A DNA stretch of 64,000 bases from Halomonas alimentaria. Lineage in GTDB: Bacteria > Pseudomonadota > Gammaproteobacteria > Pseudomonadales > Halomonadaceae. This document shows positions 25,124-34,467 of the stretch, piece after piece. The stretch spans positions 2,986,805 through 3,050,804 of the forward strand of contig NZ_WUTT01000001.1 of assembly GCF_009902005.1 (NCBI RefSeq), written 5' to 3'. Numbering within the stretch: position 1 is the stretch's first letter; each line of letters opens with the position of its first letter. Both the position numbers and the translations under genes were made by a program. The notes under the pieces are model-generated. The model had not been told where the DNA came from. It saw only the letters and a program-made list of their open reading frames with translations, and made no database searches.

Positions 25124-25827
25124 GCTTCGAGCACGCCTTCTCCGAGGCACAGCGGGCCGGTGTCTATCGCGCCATCCACGAGCGCCGGGACGTGCGTTCT
25201 CAATTCTTGCCCGACCCCATCCCGCCGGCGGTGCTGGCGCGATTGCTGGAAGCCGCGCATCACGCCCCCTCGGTGGGCTTCATGCAGCCCTGGGATTTCC
25301 TGGTGATCGACAGCCTAGAGGTGCGTCGGCAGGTGCACGATATCTTTATCCGGGAAAACGAGAAGGGTGCCAGGCAGTTCTCGGGTGAGCGGCAGCAGCG
25401 CTATCGTAGCCTGAAGCTCGAGGGCATTCTCGATAGCCCTCTCAATCTCTGCATTACCTGCGATCGCCGCCGGGGCGACGGCCCAGTGCTGGGCCGCACT
25501 AGCATCGTCGACATGGACCTGTTCAGTACCTGCCTGGCCGTCCAGAACCTCTGGCTGGCGGCCCGGGCGGAAGGCATCGGCGTGGGCTGGGTCAGCATCC
25601 TCGACCAGGGCGAGCTGGCCACGGTGCTGGGCCTGCCGGAGCAGGTCTACCCACTGGCCTATCTATGTATCGGCTATGTCAGCGAGTTTCTGGGCGAGCC
25701 GGAGCTGGCCCGCAAGGGCTGGCGTCAGCGGCTGCCGCTGGCCGAGCTGGTGCATGCTAATGGCTGGGGGCGAGGGGTCACCGATGACGAGCTTCGCCAG
25801 GCACTGGGGGACTCATGCCGACCCTGA
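25120..25827 (+). CDS. bluB: 5,6-dimethylbenzimidazole synthase
   Basis: A 235-residue flavodestructase of the nitroreductase fold that converts reduced FMN to 5,6-dimethylbenzimidazole with oxygen. Visible features are [65 protein letters not shown] and a C-terminal GWGRG. It supplies CobT with base, so the cell can install DMB on imported corrinoids. It overlaps cobQ by 13 bp. Confidence 0.94.
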   Translation: MSFEHAFSEAQRAGVYRAIHERRDVRSQFLPDPIPPAVLARLLEAAHHAPSVGFMQPWDFLVIDSLEVRRQVHDIFIRENEKGARQFSGERQQRYRSLKLEGILDSPLNLCITCDRRRGDGPVLGRTSIVDMDLFSTCLAVQNLWLAARAEGIGVGWVSILDQGELATVLGLPEQVYPLAYLCIGYVSEFLGEPELARKGWRQRLPLAELVHANGWGRGVTDDELRQALGDSCRP

Positions 25828-27266
25828 TGATCCAGGGCACCACCTCGGATGCGGGCAAGAGCACGGTGGTGGCCGCGTTGTGCCGCGCGCTCCATCGTCG
25901 TGGGGTGTCGGTCGCCCCGTTCAAGCCGCAGAACATGGCGCTGAACAGCGCGGTGACGGTGGATGGCGGCGAGATCGGACGCTCCACGGCGCTGCAGGCG
26001 CTGGCGGCCGGCATCGAGCCGCATAGCGATATGAACCCGGTGCTGCTCAAGCCGGAGAGCGACCGCGGTGCCCAGGTGATCCTGCGTGGCCAGGTGCATG
26101 GCCATATGGATGCCCTGGACTACCACGCCTACAAGCGCGAGGCGAAGGCCTCCATGCTGGCGGCCTGGGAGGCGCTGTCGAGCCGTTATGAGGTGATCAT
26201 CGCCGAGGGGGCGGGCAGCCCGGCGGAGGTCAACCTGCGCGAGAACGATATCGCCAACATGGGCTTCGCCGAGGCGGTGGATTGCCCGGTGCTGCTGGTG
26301 GGGGATATCGACCGCGGCGGCGTCTTCGCCCAGCTGGTGGGCACACTCGAGCTGCTTAGCGAGAGCGAGCGGGCACGCACCCGGGGCGTTATCATCAACC
26401 GATTCCGCGGCGATATGGCGCTGCTGCAGCCGGGGTTGGACTGGCTGGATGAGTACACCGGCAAGCCGGTGCTGGGCACCTTGCCCTACCTGCAGGGGCT
26501 GGTGCTGGACGCCGAGGACAGCCTGGGCTTGGAGAGCAGGAGCCAGGGGGAACCGTCGCTGCGCGTGGTGGTGCTGGCGCTGCCGCGCATCAGCAACCAC
26601 AACGACTTCGATCCACTGCGCCTGCACCCGCGGGTGGCGCTCACCTTCGTGGGGCCGGATCGGCCCATTCCGCCGGCCGACCTGATCATCCTGCCGGGCA
26701 GCAAGAGCACCCGCGCGGATCTCGCCTGGCTGCGCGCCCAGGGCTGGGAGGCGGCCATCCGCCGCCATCTACGTTATGGTGGCAAGCTGCTGGGGATCTG
26801 TGGTGGTTTCCAGATGCTGGGCGACTGGATCCACGACCCCGCGGGGCTGGAGGGGGCGGCCGGCTCGGCGCCGGGGCTGGGGCTGCTCGAGATGGAGACC
26901 CGCATGGTGGCCGGCAAACAGCTGCGCAACGTGAGCGGACGCCTGCTGCCCGAGGGCGTGCCGATCGCCGGCTACGAGATCCACAACGGCGTTACCACGG
27001 GGCCGGCGCTCGAGCGCCCCCTGTGCGAGCTGGTGGGGCGCCCGGACGGGGCAGTGAGCGACGACGGCCGGGTGCTGGGCACCTACCTGCATGGCCTTTT
27101 CGATCAGCCCGCGGCCGGTGCGGCACTGCTGGCCCGCTGCGGGCTGGAGGAGGCAGGCGAGGCGGTGGACCTGGCCGCCCACCGCCAGGCGGAGCTCGAT
27201 CGACTGGCCGATGCCCTGGAAGCGCATCTTGATATGTCCGCTATTCAGCGGTTGTTGCGGTGTTAA
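25815..27266 (+). CDS. cobQ: cobyric acid synthase (glutamine-dependent)
   Basis: A 483-residue amidotransferase that amidates adenosylcobyrinic acid a,c-diamide to cobyric acid. An N-terminal dethiobiotin-synthetase-like ATPase ([12 protein letters not shown]) is followed by [18 protein letters not shown]. The C-terminal class-I glutaminase has the nucleophile Cys in [10 protein letters not shown] and the HGLF histidine near the end. It is the only corrin side-chain amidation gene in the window, which raises the question of its substrate source. It converges on the next gene with a 22-bp gap. Confidence 0.95.
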   Translation: MPTLMIQGTTSDAGKSTVVAALCRALHRRGVSVAPFKPQNMALNSAVTVDGGEIGRSTALQALAAGIEPHSDMNPVLLKPESDRGAQVILRGQVHGHMDALDYHAYKREAKASMLAAWEALSSRYEVIIAEGAGSPAEVNLRENDIANMGFAEAVDCPVLLVGDIDRGGVFAQLVGTLELLSESERARTRGVIINRFRGDMALLQPGLDWLDEYTGKPVLGTLPYLQGLVLDAEDSLGLESRSQGEPSLRVVVLALPRISNHNDFDPLRLHPRVALTFVGPDRPIPPADLIILPGSKSTRADLAWLRAQGWEAAIRRHLRYGGKLLGICGGFQMLGDWIHDPAGLEGAAGSAPGLGLLEMETRMVAGKQLRNVSGRLLPEGVPIAGYEIHNGVTTGPALERPLCELVGRPDGAVSDDGRVLGTYLHGLFDQPAAGAALLARCGLEEAGEAVDLAAHRQAELDRLADALEAHLDMSAIQRLLRC

Positions 27267-27288
27267 CGCCAGGCGTCTCGTGAGCGGG

Positions 27289-28281
27289 CTACAGCGTGAC
27301 CCGGTCGATGAAGCGGCGGAAGTACATCTCCACGCGCAGGGTGAGTGCCCAGCGCGGGTCACGGTCGACCTCACGAGGGAAGTGCAGGGCCGGGGCGACG
27401 TCGAGGAAGGTGAAGCCCTTGTGGATGTCGCGGCGGAAACGTAGCTGCAGGTAACTGTCCTCGATGGTGGTGTGGGAGAGGCTCTCGCCCAGCACCACCG
27501 CGGAGTAGCGCAGCACGCTGCGGTTGTTGATGCGCTGGTTGAGCTCGGCGGCCTGGCTGAACTCCAGGGTGTCTTCCGTCTCGCGCCACTGCACGTTGCT
27601 GATGAAGCGCAGGTGGCGCTTCTCGTCTACCGGGCGGCCCAGGTCCCAGCGGGTGCGCGCCGAGTAGCCATCCTCGTTGAACCAGGAAAGGCGGTTGTCG
27701 CTATGCAGCTGCCAGGGGCCGTCGTCCAGGGTCCAGAGCCGCTGGGTGGTGACACGGGCGTAAGGGTCGAGGGGCAGGCGCACCTTCACGCCAGCGCCCA
27801 GCTCGGTGTCCCACTCCCGGGTCCTGTCGCCGTCCCCCAGGCGGCGCAGCCCCACCAGCACGTCCTCGATGCTGTCGACGCGGTCATCGGTCAGCGAGGA
27901 CTCCTGTTCGCCGAGGGTGCCACGAGTCTCATCCGGCTCACTCTCGATGATCAGGCGCAGGCGCTCCTCGGTGGTGGGCAGGTCGAGACGGAATCGGGCG
28001 CCCAGGTCCTGATCGAACTCCTCGCCCTCCTTCCAGGCGAGCTCCTGGCTAATGCGCAGGTAGGAGTCGGAGTCCACGGTAAGGGCGTCGGTGGTACCGA
28101 AGAAGCTGTCGATGCTGCGGGACGTGCCATCCACCCAGTCGGTCATGGTGGCCTGAAAGGGGCCGATACGCTTTTCCGCCCATTCGGGCAGGTCGCTATC
28201 GTCATGGGGCATCTGAATGTCGGCCTGGGCATGGGGCATCAGGCTCAACGATGCGGCAAGGGCGATGAGCGTCTTTCGCAT
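27289..28281 (-). CDS. putative outer-membrane beta-barrel protein, unknown function
   Basis: A 330-residue exported protein (signal ending HAQA|DIQMP). After a helical N-terminal stretch (about 30-65) it becomes a series of alternating strands with many aromatic and charged residues (SYLRISQELAW ... FRLDLPTTEERLRLIIES ... ALTLRVEMYFRRFIDRVTL), which suggests an integral outer-membrane barrel. I do not recognise the family. It lies 34 bp after bioA on the same strand and converges on cobQ; its link to either pathway is not shown. Confidence 0.6.
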   Translation of the reverse strand: MRKTLIALAASLSLMPHAQADIQMPHDDSDLPEWAEKRIGPFQATMTDWVDGTSRSIDSFFGTTDALTVDSDSYLRISQELAWKEGEEFDQDLGARFRLDLPTTEERLRLIIESEPDETRGTLGEQESSLTDDRVDSIEDVLVGLRRLGDGDRTREWDTELGAGVKVRLPLDPYARVTTQRLWTLDDGPWQLHSDNRLSWFNEDGYSARTRWDLGRPVDEKRHLRFISNVQWRETEDTLEFSQAAELNQRINNRSVLRYSAVVLGESLSHTTIEDSYLQLRFRRDIHKGFTFLDVAPALHFPREVDRDPRWALTLRVEMYFRRFIDRVTL

Positions 28282-28315
28282 CTCTAGGATCTCGCGTGAA
28301 TTCGTTTACGGCAGT

Positions 28316-29596
28316 CTATCCGAACCAGCCCTTCATGACCTCGGTAATTCGGCGCATTTCCTGTGCCGAAGTGATATAGGCCGGCATGGTGTAGAGCCAG
28401 CGGCCGATGGGGCGCAGCCAGACGCCTCGCTCCCGTGCCCAGTCATCCACTCCGACGAGGTCCGCCGCGTCATGGGTCTCGATCACCGCGGTGGCACCCA
28501 GCACGCGTATGTCCGTGATTGCCGGGTGTTCGGCCAGGCGTGTGTCGTCGAGCAGCTCGTTGTGTAGTACCTCGTTGAGCGCGGCGATGCGGCCCAGGTA
28601 GTCCTCCTCCTCGAACACCGCCAGGCTCTCCAGGGCCACGGCGCAGGCCAGCGGGTTGCCCATGAAGGTGGGGCCGTGCATGAAGGCATGCAGGGGGGAG
28701 TCGCCGACGAAGGCATCATGCACCCGGCCGGTAGCCAGCGTCGCGGCGTGGCCGAGATAGCCGCCGGTAAGCCCCTTGGAGAGCACCATGACATCGGGCG
28801 TGACATCGGCATGGTCGGCGGCGAACATCCGCCCGGTCCGTCCGAAGCCGGTGGCCACCTCGTCGAAGACCAGCAGCACGTCAAATTCGTCGCACAGCTT
28901 CCGAGCTCCACGCAGATACTGGGGCGAGGTCATGTTGAGCCCGCCGGCGGCCTGCAGCAGCGGTTCCATCAGCAGGGCGGCGATCTCGTGGTGGTGGCGT
29001 TCCAGCACCACGCGCAGGGCGGCGAGGTCCTGCTCCACCGCATCGGGCTCGGCATCGAAGGGGGCGGTGGGCGCCGGGGCGAAGTGGTGGCGCGGCAGGT
29101 AGCCGGCAAACAGCGAGTGCATCCCCTCCTCGGGGTCGCACACCGCCATGCAGCCGGCGGTATCGCCGTGGTAGGCCTTCATCAGCGAGAGCAGTCGGTG
29201 CTTGCCGGGCCGGCCGTGCAGCTGGTGGTACTGCACGGCCATCTTCATGGCCACCTCCATGCCCACCGAGCCGCTGTCGGAGAAGAAGACGTGGTCGAGC
29301 CCCGCCGGCGTGATGCGCACCAGTTCCCGGGCCAGCCGATCGGCGGGCTCGTGGGTGAGGCCGCCGAGCATCACGTGGCAGAGCGTGTTGGCCTGCTGCT
29401 GGATGGCGCGCACCAGCCGCGGGTGGCGATAGCCATGGATCATGCACCACCAGGAGCAGGTGGCGTCGAGCAGCGTCTCGCCGCCTTCCAGGGTGAAGCT
29501 TGCCCCTTCTCCGCCGACCACCCTGGGTGCCGGCCGTTGGGTCTTGAGGTGGGCATAGGGATGCCAGACAGGGGATGGACTCAGCAAGGAAGGCAT
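28316..29596 (-). CDS. bioA: adenosylmethionine-8-amino-7-oxononanoate aminotransferase
   Basis: A 426-residue class-III PLP aminotransferase converting KAPA to DAPA in biotin synthesis. It has VWHPYAHLKTQ near the N-terminus, TCSWWCMIHGYRHPRL, HGDTAGCMAVC, FDEVATGFGRTG and the PLP lysine in VLSKGLTGGYLG. ATG 29596 was chosen over an in-frame start 30 bp upstream because it matches the family N-terminus. It is on the same strand as the other bio genes but separated from them by a tRNA gene, so it may have its own promoter. Confidence 0.95.
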   Translation of the reverse strand: MPSLLSPSPVWHPYAHLKTQRPAPRVVGGEGASFTLEGGETLLDATCSWWCMIHGYRHPRLVRAIQQQANTLCHVMLGGLTHEPADRLARELVRITPAGLDHVFFSDSGSVGMEVAMKMAVQYHQLHGRPGKHRLLSLMKAYHGDTAGCMAVCDPEEGMHSLFAGYLPRHHFAPAPTAPFDAEPDAVEQDLAALRVVLERHHHEIAALLMEPLLQAAGGLNMTSPQYLRGARKLCDEFDVLLVFDEVATGFGRTGRMFAADHADVTPDVMVLSKGLTGGYLGHAATLATGRVHDAFVGDSPLHAFMHGPTFMGNPLACAVALESLAVFEEEDYLGRIAALNEVLHNELLDDTRLAEHPAITDIRVLGATAVIETHDAADLVGVDDWARERGVWLRPIGRWLYTMPAYITSAQEMRRITEVMKGWFG

Positions 29597-29717
29597 CGGC
29601 TGGCTCCGTGGTCGTGAGGGGGGCAAATGACGGACATGCCAAGGCGCCGCCCATCTTGTTGGAGATGACGGACAATATCGCGTCGCAAGCAGGAGAGGTC
29701 GTAACGGGAAACTGAGA

Positions 29718-29802
29718 TGGTGCGGATGAGAGGACTTGAACCTCCACGCCCGAAGGCACCAGGACCTAAACCTGGCGTGTCTACCAATTCCACCACATCC
29801 GC
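29718..29802 (-). tRNA. tRNA-Leu (anticodon UAG)
   Basis: The minus strand gives an 85-nt class-II tRNA with an encoded CCA. The acceptor begins GCGGATG and pairs with CATCCGC. The D-arm contains GGAATTGGTAGAC, the anticodon stem-loop is CCAGG-TTTAGGT-CCTGG with UAG, the long variable arm is TGCCTTCGGGCG, and the T-arm contains GGTTCAAGTCC. It lies between bioD and bioA in the same orientation. Confidence 0.97.
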
Positions 29803-29845
29803 AAGGGTAGGCAGGTGTTGTATTTTACGGACGCCTTCCGGCAAG

Positions 29846-30547
29846 TCAATCGCCATCGGGCAGCTCCAGGTGATCCGCGGCGGACGCGGCCAGGGTTTGC
29901 GGATCGCCGGCCGGCAGGTGCGGCACGACGCCCAGGCAGGGGGCGTCGAGGGTTCTCGCCAGAGTCGCCAGGTTGTCGCGATAGGGCGCCTCGTCGGCAG
30001 CGAATGCCGGGTCCACCAGGCAACCGACCCAGCCGGCCAGGTGCAGCCTATCCGCGGCGATGGCATCACAGGTGAGTCGTGCATGGCTGATGCAGCCCAG
30101 GCGTAGTCCCACCACCAGTATCACCGGCAGACTCAGTGCCATGGCCAGGCCGGCGAGGTCCTCGTGGTCGTTCAGCGGCACCCGCCAGCCGCCGGCGCCC
30201 TCCACCAGGGTCAGCTCGCGCCCCAGGTTCAGCCCGCCACGGACACTCGCGGCCAGGGTCTCGAGCGTCACGCTCACACCCGCCTCGCGTGCGGCCAGGT
30301 GAGGGGCGATGGCCGGCAGGAAGGCATGGGGATTGACGGTGGCATAGGGCACCGGCGGATGGCTCTGGGCCTGCAGCGCCAGGGCATCGGGGTTACGCGG
30401 CCCTTCGGCGGTTGACTCGCTGCCCGAGGCGACGGGCTTGAGTCCCAGGGTGGATAGCTCCCGGCGGCGGGCCAGGGCCAGCAGGCCGGAGGTGATCAGG
30501 GTCTTGCCGGCATCGGTGTCCGTACCGGTCACGAAGTAGGCGGGCAT
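29846..30547 (-). CDS. bioD: dethiobiotin synthetase
   Basis: A 233-residue ATP-dependent carboxylase/cyclase that closes the ureido ring of dethiobiotin. The P-loop region YFVTGTDTDAGKT is at the N-terminus; LKPVASG and VEGAGGWRVPL match the family. It starts one base after the bioC stop and is the last gene of the bioB-F-H-C-D run. Confidence 0.96.
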   Translation of the reverse strand: MPAYFVTGTDTDAGKTLITSGLLALARRRELSTLGLKPVASGSESTAEGPRNPDALALQAQSHPPVPYATVNPHAFLPAIAPHLAAREAGVSVTLETLAASVRGGLNLGRELTLVEGAGGWRVPLNDHEDLAGLAMALSLPVILVVGLRLGCISHARLTCDAIAADRLHLAGWVGCLVDPAFAADEAPYRDNLATLARTLDAPCLGVVPHLPAGDPQTLAASAADHLELPDGD

Positions 30548-30548
30548 C

Positions 30549-31346
30549 TCAGCGAACGAGCTCCAGCGTCAGCAGGTGGTAGGTGACAGGCAGCCCTGTG
30601 GGTTCGCGCAGGGACTCGTACCGCCGCCTGGCGCGAGCGAGGTCGGCGCGAGTCAGGTGTCCCGCAGGGCGCGAGACCTGGGCGCCGATGCCCTTGATGG
30701 AGGCCATCACCGCGGCCAGGTCGACATAGTGGAAACGTGGCCGGCTGGCAGCCACCGCCACACGGCGGAAGCCGGCCAGGTGCGCCGCCTCCAGGTATCG
30801 CTCGCGCTGGCGAAAGTCGAGCAGGGCAGCGGGGTGACCGGGGCGTTGCCAGGCGTGACTGACCTCGGCAAGGGTGCCTGGCCCCAGGGTATTGATCAGC
30901 GCTTGGCCACCGGGGCGCAGCACGCGATGCAGTTCCGCCATCACGGCATCGAGGTCGGGGCACCATTGCAGGGCGAGGTTGGAGAACACCAGTTCCAGGC
31001 GGCCATCGGCAAGTGGCAGGGCGGTGGCATTGCCACACACCCACTGCACCCGGTCGTCGTGATCACGACGGGCGACCTCCAGCATCCCCCGGGCGAGATC
31101 CAGGCCCACGATGCGGGCATCGGGAGCGAAGTGCTCGGCCAGTCGCTGGCTCCACTGGCCCGGGCCGCAGCCAAGGTCGAGCACCGACGCCGCCCTGGGC
31201 GGGAGTCGGGCCCAGAGTGTCTCTCCCATGGCCTGCTGGGCCGTCGCCAGGCGTTCGTAGTTGTCGGCGGCACGCGAGAAGGCGTGGGCCACGCGGCGCT
31301 GCCAGTCGTCGCTTGTTGCCGCATGGGGCAGGGCAGGCGTGTTCAT
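30549..31346 (-). CDS. bioC: malonyl-ACP O-methyltransferase
   Basis: A 265-residue SAM-dependent methyltransferase that methylates malonyl-ACP to prime pimelate synthesis. It has the N-terminal VAHAFSRAADNYERLA signature, SAM motif VLDLGCGPGQWSQ and LVFSNLALQWCPDL, typical of BioC. It overlaps bioH by ATGA. Confidence 0.95.
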   Translation of the reverse strand: MNTPALPHAATSDDWQRRVAHAFSRAADNYERLATAQQAMGETLWARLPPRAASVLDLGCGPGQWSQRLAEHFAPDARIVGLDLARGMLEVARRDHDDRVQWVCGNATALPLADGRLELVFSNLALQWCPDLDAVMAELHRVLRPGGQALINTLGPGTLAEVSHAWQRPGHPAALLDFRQRERYLEAAHLAGFRRVAVAASRPRFHYVDLAAVMASIKGIGAQVSRPAGHLTRADLARARRRYESLREPTGLPVTYHLLTLELVR

Positions 31347-32098
31347 GCGTGGGTACCCTCCGGGCGTGAGCTAGCGCCATTGGTAAGACACTCACGGGTC
31401 AGCACGACCAGGCCCTCGGCCAGCTCAGCGGGGCGCGAGAGCATCGGGCAATGGCCGGCGCCGTGGATGCGCCTGTCAGCACCCTGGCGCAGCGTCTCGG
31501 CCAGCAGCGGGTCGTCAGCGCCGGCCAGGGTGCGCACCGGACAGGGTGGTGCGGCCAGGGTGTCGCCGATATCCAGGGTGGCCAGCCAGTGGAGGCCCGC
31601 GGCGAGACTCGCTGCGTCGGGGCTCGGGTCGTCATGGAGAAGGTCGCGCAGGAGGCGGTGGGTGTCGCCAGGGGATGTTTCGCCGCCGAGCATCCAGCGT
31701 CGGAAGTGGGCCAGGGCGGCTGCGGGATCACGGGCGAAGGCGTGATGGAAGGCGGCCAGTTCCCGCGAGCCGACGCCTCCGGGGTGGCAGAAGGTCGGAC
31801 CCATGCCCAGCAGGATCAGTCCTCGGGGCGGTACCAGGCTTGTCGGCAGGCGCCTGAGCAGGCTGGCCGCCAGCAGCCCACCCAGCGACCAGCCCACCCA
31901 GACCGCATCGGGGTGAAGCTCATCGGCCATGGTGGCGGCCAGGGCGTCGAGGTCGGTGGGGGATGCCAACGGCGGCCGGCCGCCATACCCCGGCCAGTCG
32001 GGCGCAGCGATGGTGACTCCCGCCGGCCAGTGGCGCGCCAGTGGCCGCCAGACTCGGGTGTCGACCCCCCAGCCGGAAAGCAGCACCAGGCGGGTCAT
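31343..32098 (-). CDS. bioH: pimeloyl-ACP methyl ester carboxylesterase
   Basis: A 251-residue alpha/beta hydrolase that removes the methyl group from pimeloyl-ACP methyl ester. The N-terminus LVLLSGWGVDTRVWRPL has the oxyanion GWG; the nucleophile Ser is in WVGWSLGGLLA; a late Asp (LAGADDPLL) and His (HGAGHCPML) complete the triad. It overlaps both bioC and bioF by ATGA. Confidence 0.93.
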   Translation of the reverse strand: MTRLVLLSGWGVDTRVWRPLARHWPAGVTIAAPDWPGYGGRPPLASPTDLDALAATMADELHPDAVWVGWSLGGLLAASLLRRLPTSLVPPRGLILLGMGPTFCHPGGVGSRELAAFHHAFARDPAAALAHFRRWMLGGETSPGDTHRLLRDLLHDDPSPDAASLAAGLHWLATLDIGDTLAAPPCPVRTLAGADDPLLAETLRQGADRRIHGAGHCPMLSRPAELAEGLVVLTRECLTNGASSRPEGTHA

Positions 32099-33270
32099 GT
32101 CAGCATCTCTCCACCGGTTACGGTGTGCCGGGCCCAGCAGTCGGCCAGGCCCTCGAGCAGGGCGTTCAGGTCGTCGTCGGTATGGGCGGCGGAGAGGGTG
32201 ATGCGCAGTCGCGCCTGGCCGCGTGGCACCGTGGGCTCGCGGATGGCGCCCACCTGGATGCCGCGCTCGGCGAGGTGTGCGGCCCAGGCCATGACCGTTG
32301 CATCATCGCCCAGCACCACCGGCTGGATCGGCGTGGAACTGGCCATCAGTGGCAGCCCCAGCGTCGCCGCCTCGCGGCGAAAGCGGGCGATCAGCGCGTG
32401 CAGCCGGGTGCGGCGTTGCGGCTCGGAGGCAAGGATCTCCAGCGCGGCGAGCGTGGCCGCCGCCACTCCCGGCGGCTGGGCCGTGGTGTAGATGTAGGGG
32501 CGGGCGAACTGGACCAGGTGCTCGACCAGTGCCTCGCTTCCTGCCACGAAGGCGCCGGCGGTGCCCAGCGCCTTGCCGAGCGTGCCCACCAGCACCGGCA
32601 CCTCGTCCATGCCGTGGGTGTGGCCGACGCTGCCATCGCCGCGCTCGCCGAGTACACCCAGGCCGTGGGCATCGTCGATCATCAACCAGGCCCCGTGGCG
32701 GCGCGCCGTCGTGGCAAGCCCGGGGATGTCGGCGATGTCGCCATCCATGCTGAAGACGCCGTCGCTCACCACCAGCCGCAGGGCCCCTGTCGCGCTGCGC
32801 TCCAGCAGCCGGTCGAGGTCGGCCAGATCAGCATGATGGAAGCGTCGCGAACGGGCACCGGCAAGTCGGGCGCCATCGATCAGTGAGGCGTGGTTGAGGC
32901 GATCCTGGAAGACCCGGGTCTCCTCGTCGCAGAGCGCCTGCAGTACGCCCAGGTTGGCCATGTAGCCGGTGGAGAAGAGTAGCGCCCGTGGGCGACCGGT
33001 GAGATCGGCAAGGCGGCCCTCGAGTGCCTCGTGAACCGCGAGGTGGCCATTGACCAGGTGCGAGGCACGGGCCCCGGCACCATGGCGCCTGGCACCCTCG
33101 GCCATCGCCTCGGCAAGGCGCGGGTCCCGTGCCAGGCCCAGGTAGTCGTTACCGGCGAAGTCGCACAGCGCGCTTGTTGGCTGCCCGATGTGGCGGTGTC
33201 GCCACAGGCCCGCCGATCGGCGGGCCTGGGTGCGTGCGGCGAGCCGGTCTGCCCAGTCGTGGACGGCCAT
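32095..33270 (-). CDS. bioF: 8-amino-7-oxononanoate synthase
   Basis: A 391-residue PLP alpha-oxoamine synthase condensing pimeloyl-ACP with alanine. It shows DFAGNDYLGLARDPRL, GAGASHLVNGH-like GARASHLVNGH, IDDAHGLGVLG and the PLP lysine in GTLGKALGTAGAF. It lies 3 bp after the bioB stop. Confidence 0.96.
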   Translation of the reverse strand: MAVHDWADRLAARTQARRSAGLWRHRHIGQPTSALCDFAGNDYLGLARDPRLAEAMAEGARRHGAGARASHLVNGHLAVHEALEGRLADLTGRPRALLFSTGYMANLGVLQALCDEETRVFQDRLNHASLIDGARLAGARSRRFHHADLADLDRLLERSATGALRLVVSDGVFSMDGDIADIPGLATTARRHGAWLMIDDAHGLGVLGERGDGSVGHTHGMDEVPVLVGTLGKALGTAGAFVAGSEALVEHLVQFARPYIYTTAQPPGVAAATLAALEILASEPQRRTRLHALIARFRREAATLGLPLMASSTPIQPVVLGDDATVMAWAAHLAERGIQVGAIREPTVPRGQARLRITLSAAHTDDDLNALLEGLADCWARHTVTGGEMLT

Positions 33271-33273
33271 TGC

Positions 33274-34404
33274 TCAGCTCTGGCTGGCGTCGTAGGTCAG
33301 CTCGCTGGCCCGGGCGGCGGCTTTCCGCGCCGCCTGACGGGCCAGGTCGGCCTCGACGCGGGCGGCCACGCTCGTCTGAACCTGGTCGTCATCGACGCAG
33401 GTGTCTCTGCGCTCGGGATGCAGGCCGAGCCTTGTGAACAGCACCCGGTCGCGCTCGGCCTGGGGGTTGGCGGTGGTCAGCAGCCTCTCGCCGTAGAAGA
33501 TCGAGTTGGCCCCGGCCAGGAAGGCCAGTGCCTGGGTCGAATCATCCATCTGCTCACGGCCGGCGGAGAGGCGCACGTGGCTCTTCGGCATCAGGATGCG
33601 TGCCACGGCGATGGCGCGGATGAACTCGATGGGGTCGAGGTCGTCCACCGCCTCGAGGGGCGTGCCGGGCACCTTGACCAGCATGTTGATGGGCACCGAC
33701 TCCGGGTGCGGCTCGAGGCGCGCCAGCTGCTGGAGCAGGGCGGCGCGGTCGCGGGGCGCCTCGCCCATTCCCAGTATCCCGCCGGCGCACACCTTCATGC
33801 CCGCGTCACGCACGTGGCCAAGGGTCGCCAGGCGGTCGGCGTAGCTGCGTGTAGTGATGATCTCGCCATAGTACTCCGGTGAGGTATCGAGGTTGTGGTT
33901 GTAGTAGTCGAGCCCGGCTTCGGCCAGGCGCCCGGCCTGTTCGCCATCGACCATGCCGAGCGTCATGCAGGTCTCGAGCCCCAGCGCCTTGACCCGCCGG
34001 ACCATCTCCAGCACCACCTTGAGGTCGCGCTCGCGGGGGCTCTTCCAGGCCGCCCCCATGCAGAAGCGGCTGGCGCCGGCGTCCTTGGCCGCCCGGGCCT
34101 GCGCCACCACCTTCTCGATCTCCAGCAGCTTCTCCCTGCCCAGGCCGGTGTTGTAGTGGCCGGACTGCGGACAGTACTTGCAGTCCTCGGGGCAGGCGCC
34201 GGTCTTGATCGAGAGCAGGGTGGAGACCTGTACAGCGTTGGGGTCGAAGTGGGCGCGATGCACCCGCTGGGCCCGGAACAGCAGGTCGTTGAAGGGCAGG
34301 GCGAAGAGTGCCTCGATCTCGTCGAGGGTCCAGTCGTGGCGCACCTCGCTCGGGGTGGCTAGGTTCTGGGTATCGACTGCACAGGACGGCGGCGTCGGTG
34401 TCAT
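33274..34404 (-). CDS. bioB: biotin synthase
   Basis: A 376-residue radical-SAM enzyme inserting sulfur into dethiobiotin. The SAM-cluster motif [16 protein letters not shown] is near residues 67-82; [12 protein letters not shown] and later [16 protein letters not shown] are also family hallmarks. The C-terminus is about 25-30 residues longer than the E. coli protein and is Ala/Arg-rich. It is first in the bio run; two BirA-like repeats lie upstream. Confidence 0.96.
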   Translation of the reverse strand: MTPTPPSCAVDTQNLATPSEVRHDWTLDEIEALFALPFNDLLFRAQRVHRAHFDPNAVQVSTLLSIKTGACPEDCKYCPQSGHYNTGLGREKLLEIEKVVAQARAAKDAGASRFCMGAAWKSPRERDLKVVLEMVRRVKALGLETCMTLGMVDGEQAGRLAEAGLDYYNHNLDTSPEYYGEIITTRSYADRLATLGHVRDAGMKVCAGGILGMGEAPRDRAALLQQLARLEPHPESVPINMLVKVPGTPLEAVDDLDPIEFIRAIAVARILMPKSHVRLSAGREQMDDSTQALAFLAGANSIFYGERLLTTANPQAERDRVLFTRLGLHPERRDTCVDDDQVQTSVAARVEADLARQAARKAAARASELTYDASQS

Positions 34405-34418
34405 GGGGGAGTGCCTAT

Positions 34419-34449
34419 GGTCAACTTTGTGGGAATTAACAGGTTGACG
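34419..34449. promoter_or_regulatory. predicted BirA operator, site 1
   Basis: GGTCAACT-N15-GGTTGACG lies 15 bp upstream of bioB. It resembles the BirA operator TGTAAACC-N14/15-GGTTTACA in half-site content and spacing (5 and 6 of 8 positions). A second copy lies 55 bp away. Confidence 0.5.
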
Positions 34450-34467
34450 GATAGCTTACGGTCCGAG

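Noticed and set aside
29622-29671. Direct repeat ATGACGGACA upstream of bioA
   Set aside because: Two copies about 40 bp apart without symmetry or a promoter context; likely chance.
27289-34404. tRNA-Leu as the attachment site of an integrated island
   Set aside because: No integrase, no direct repeat of the tRNA 3' end and no change in gene character were seen on either side.
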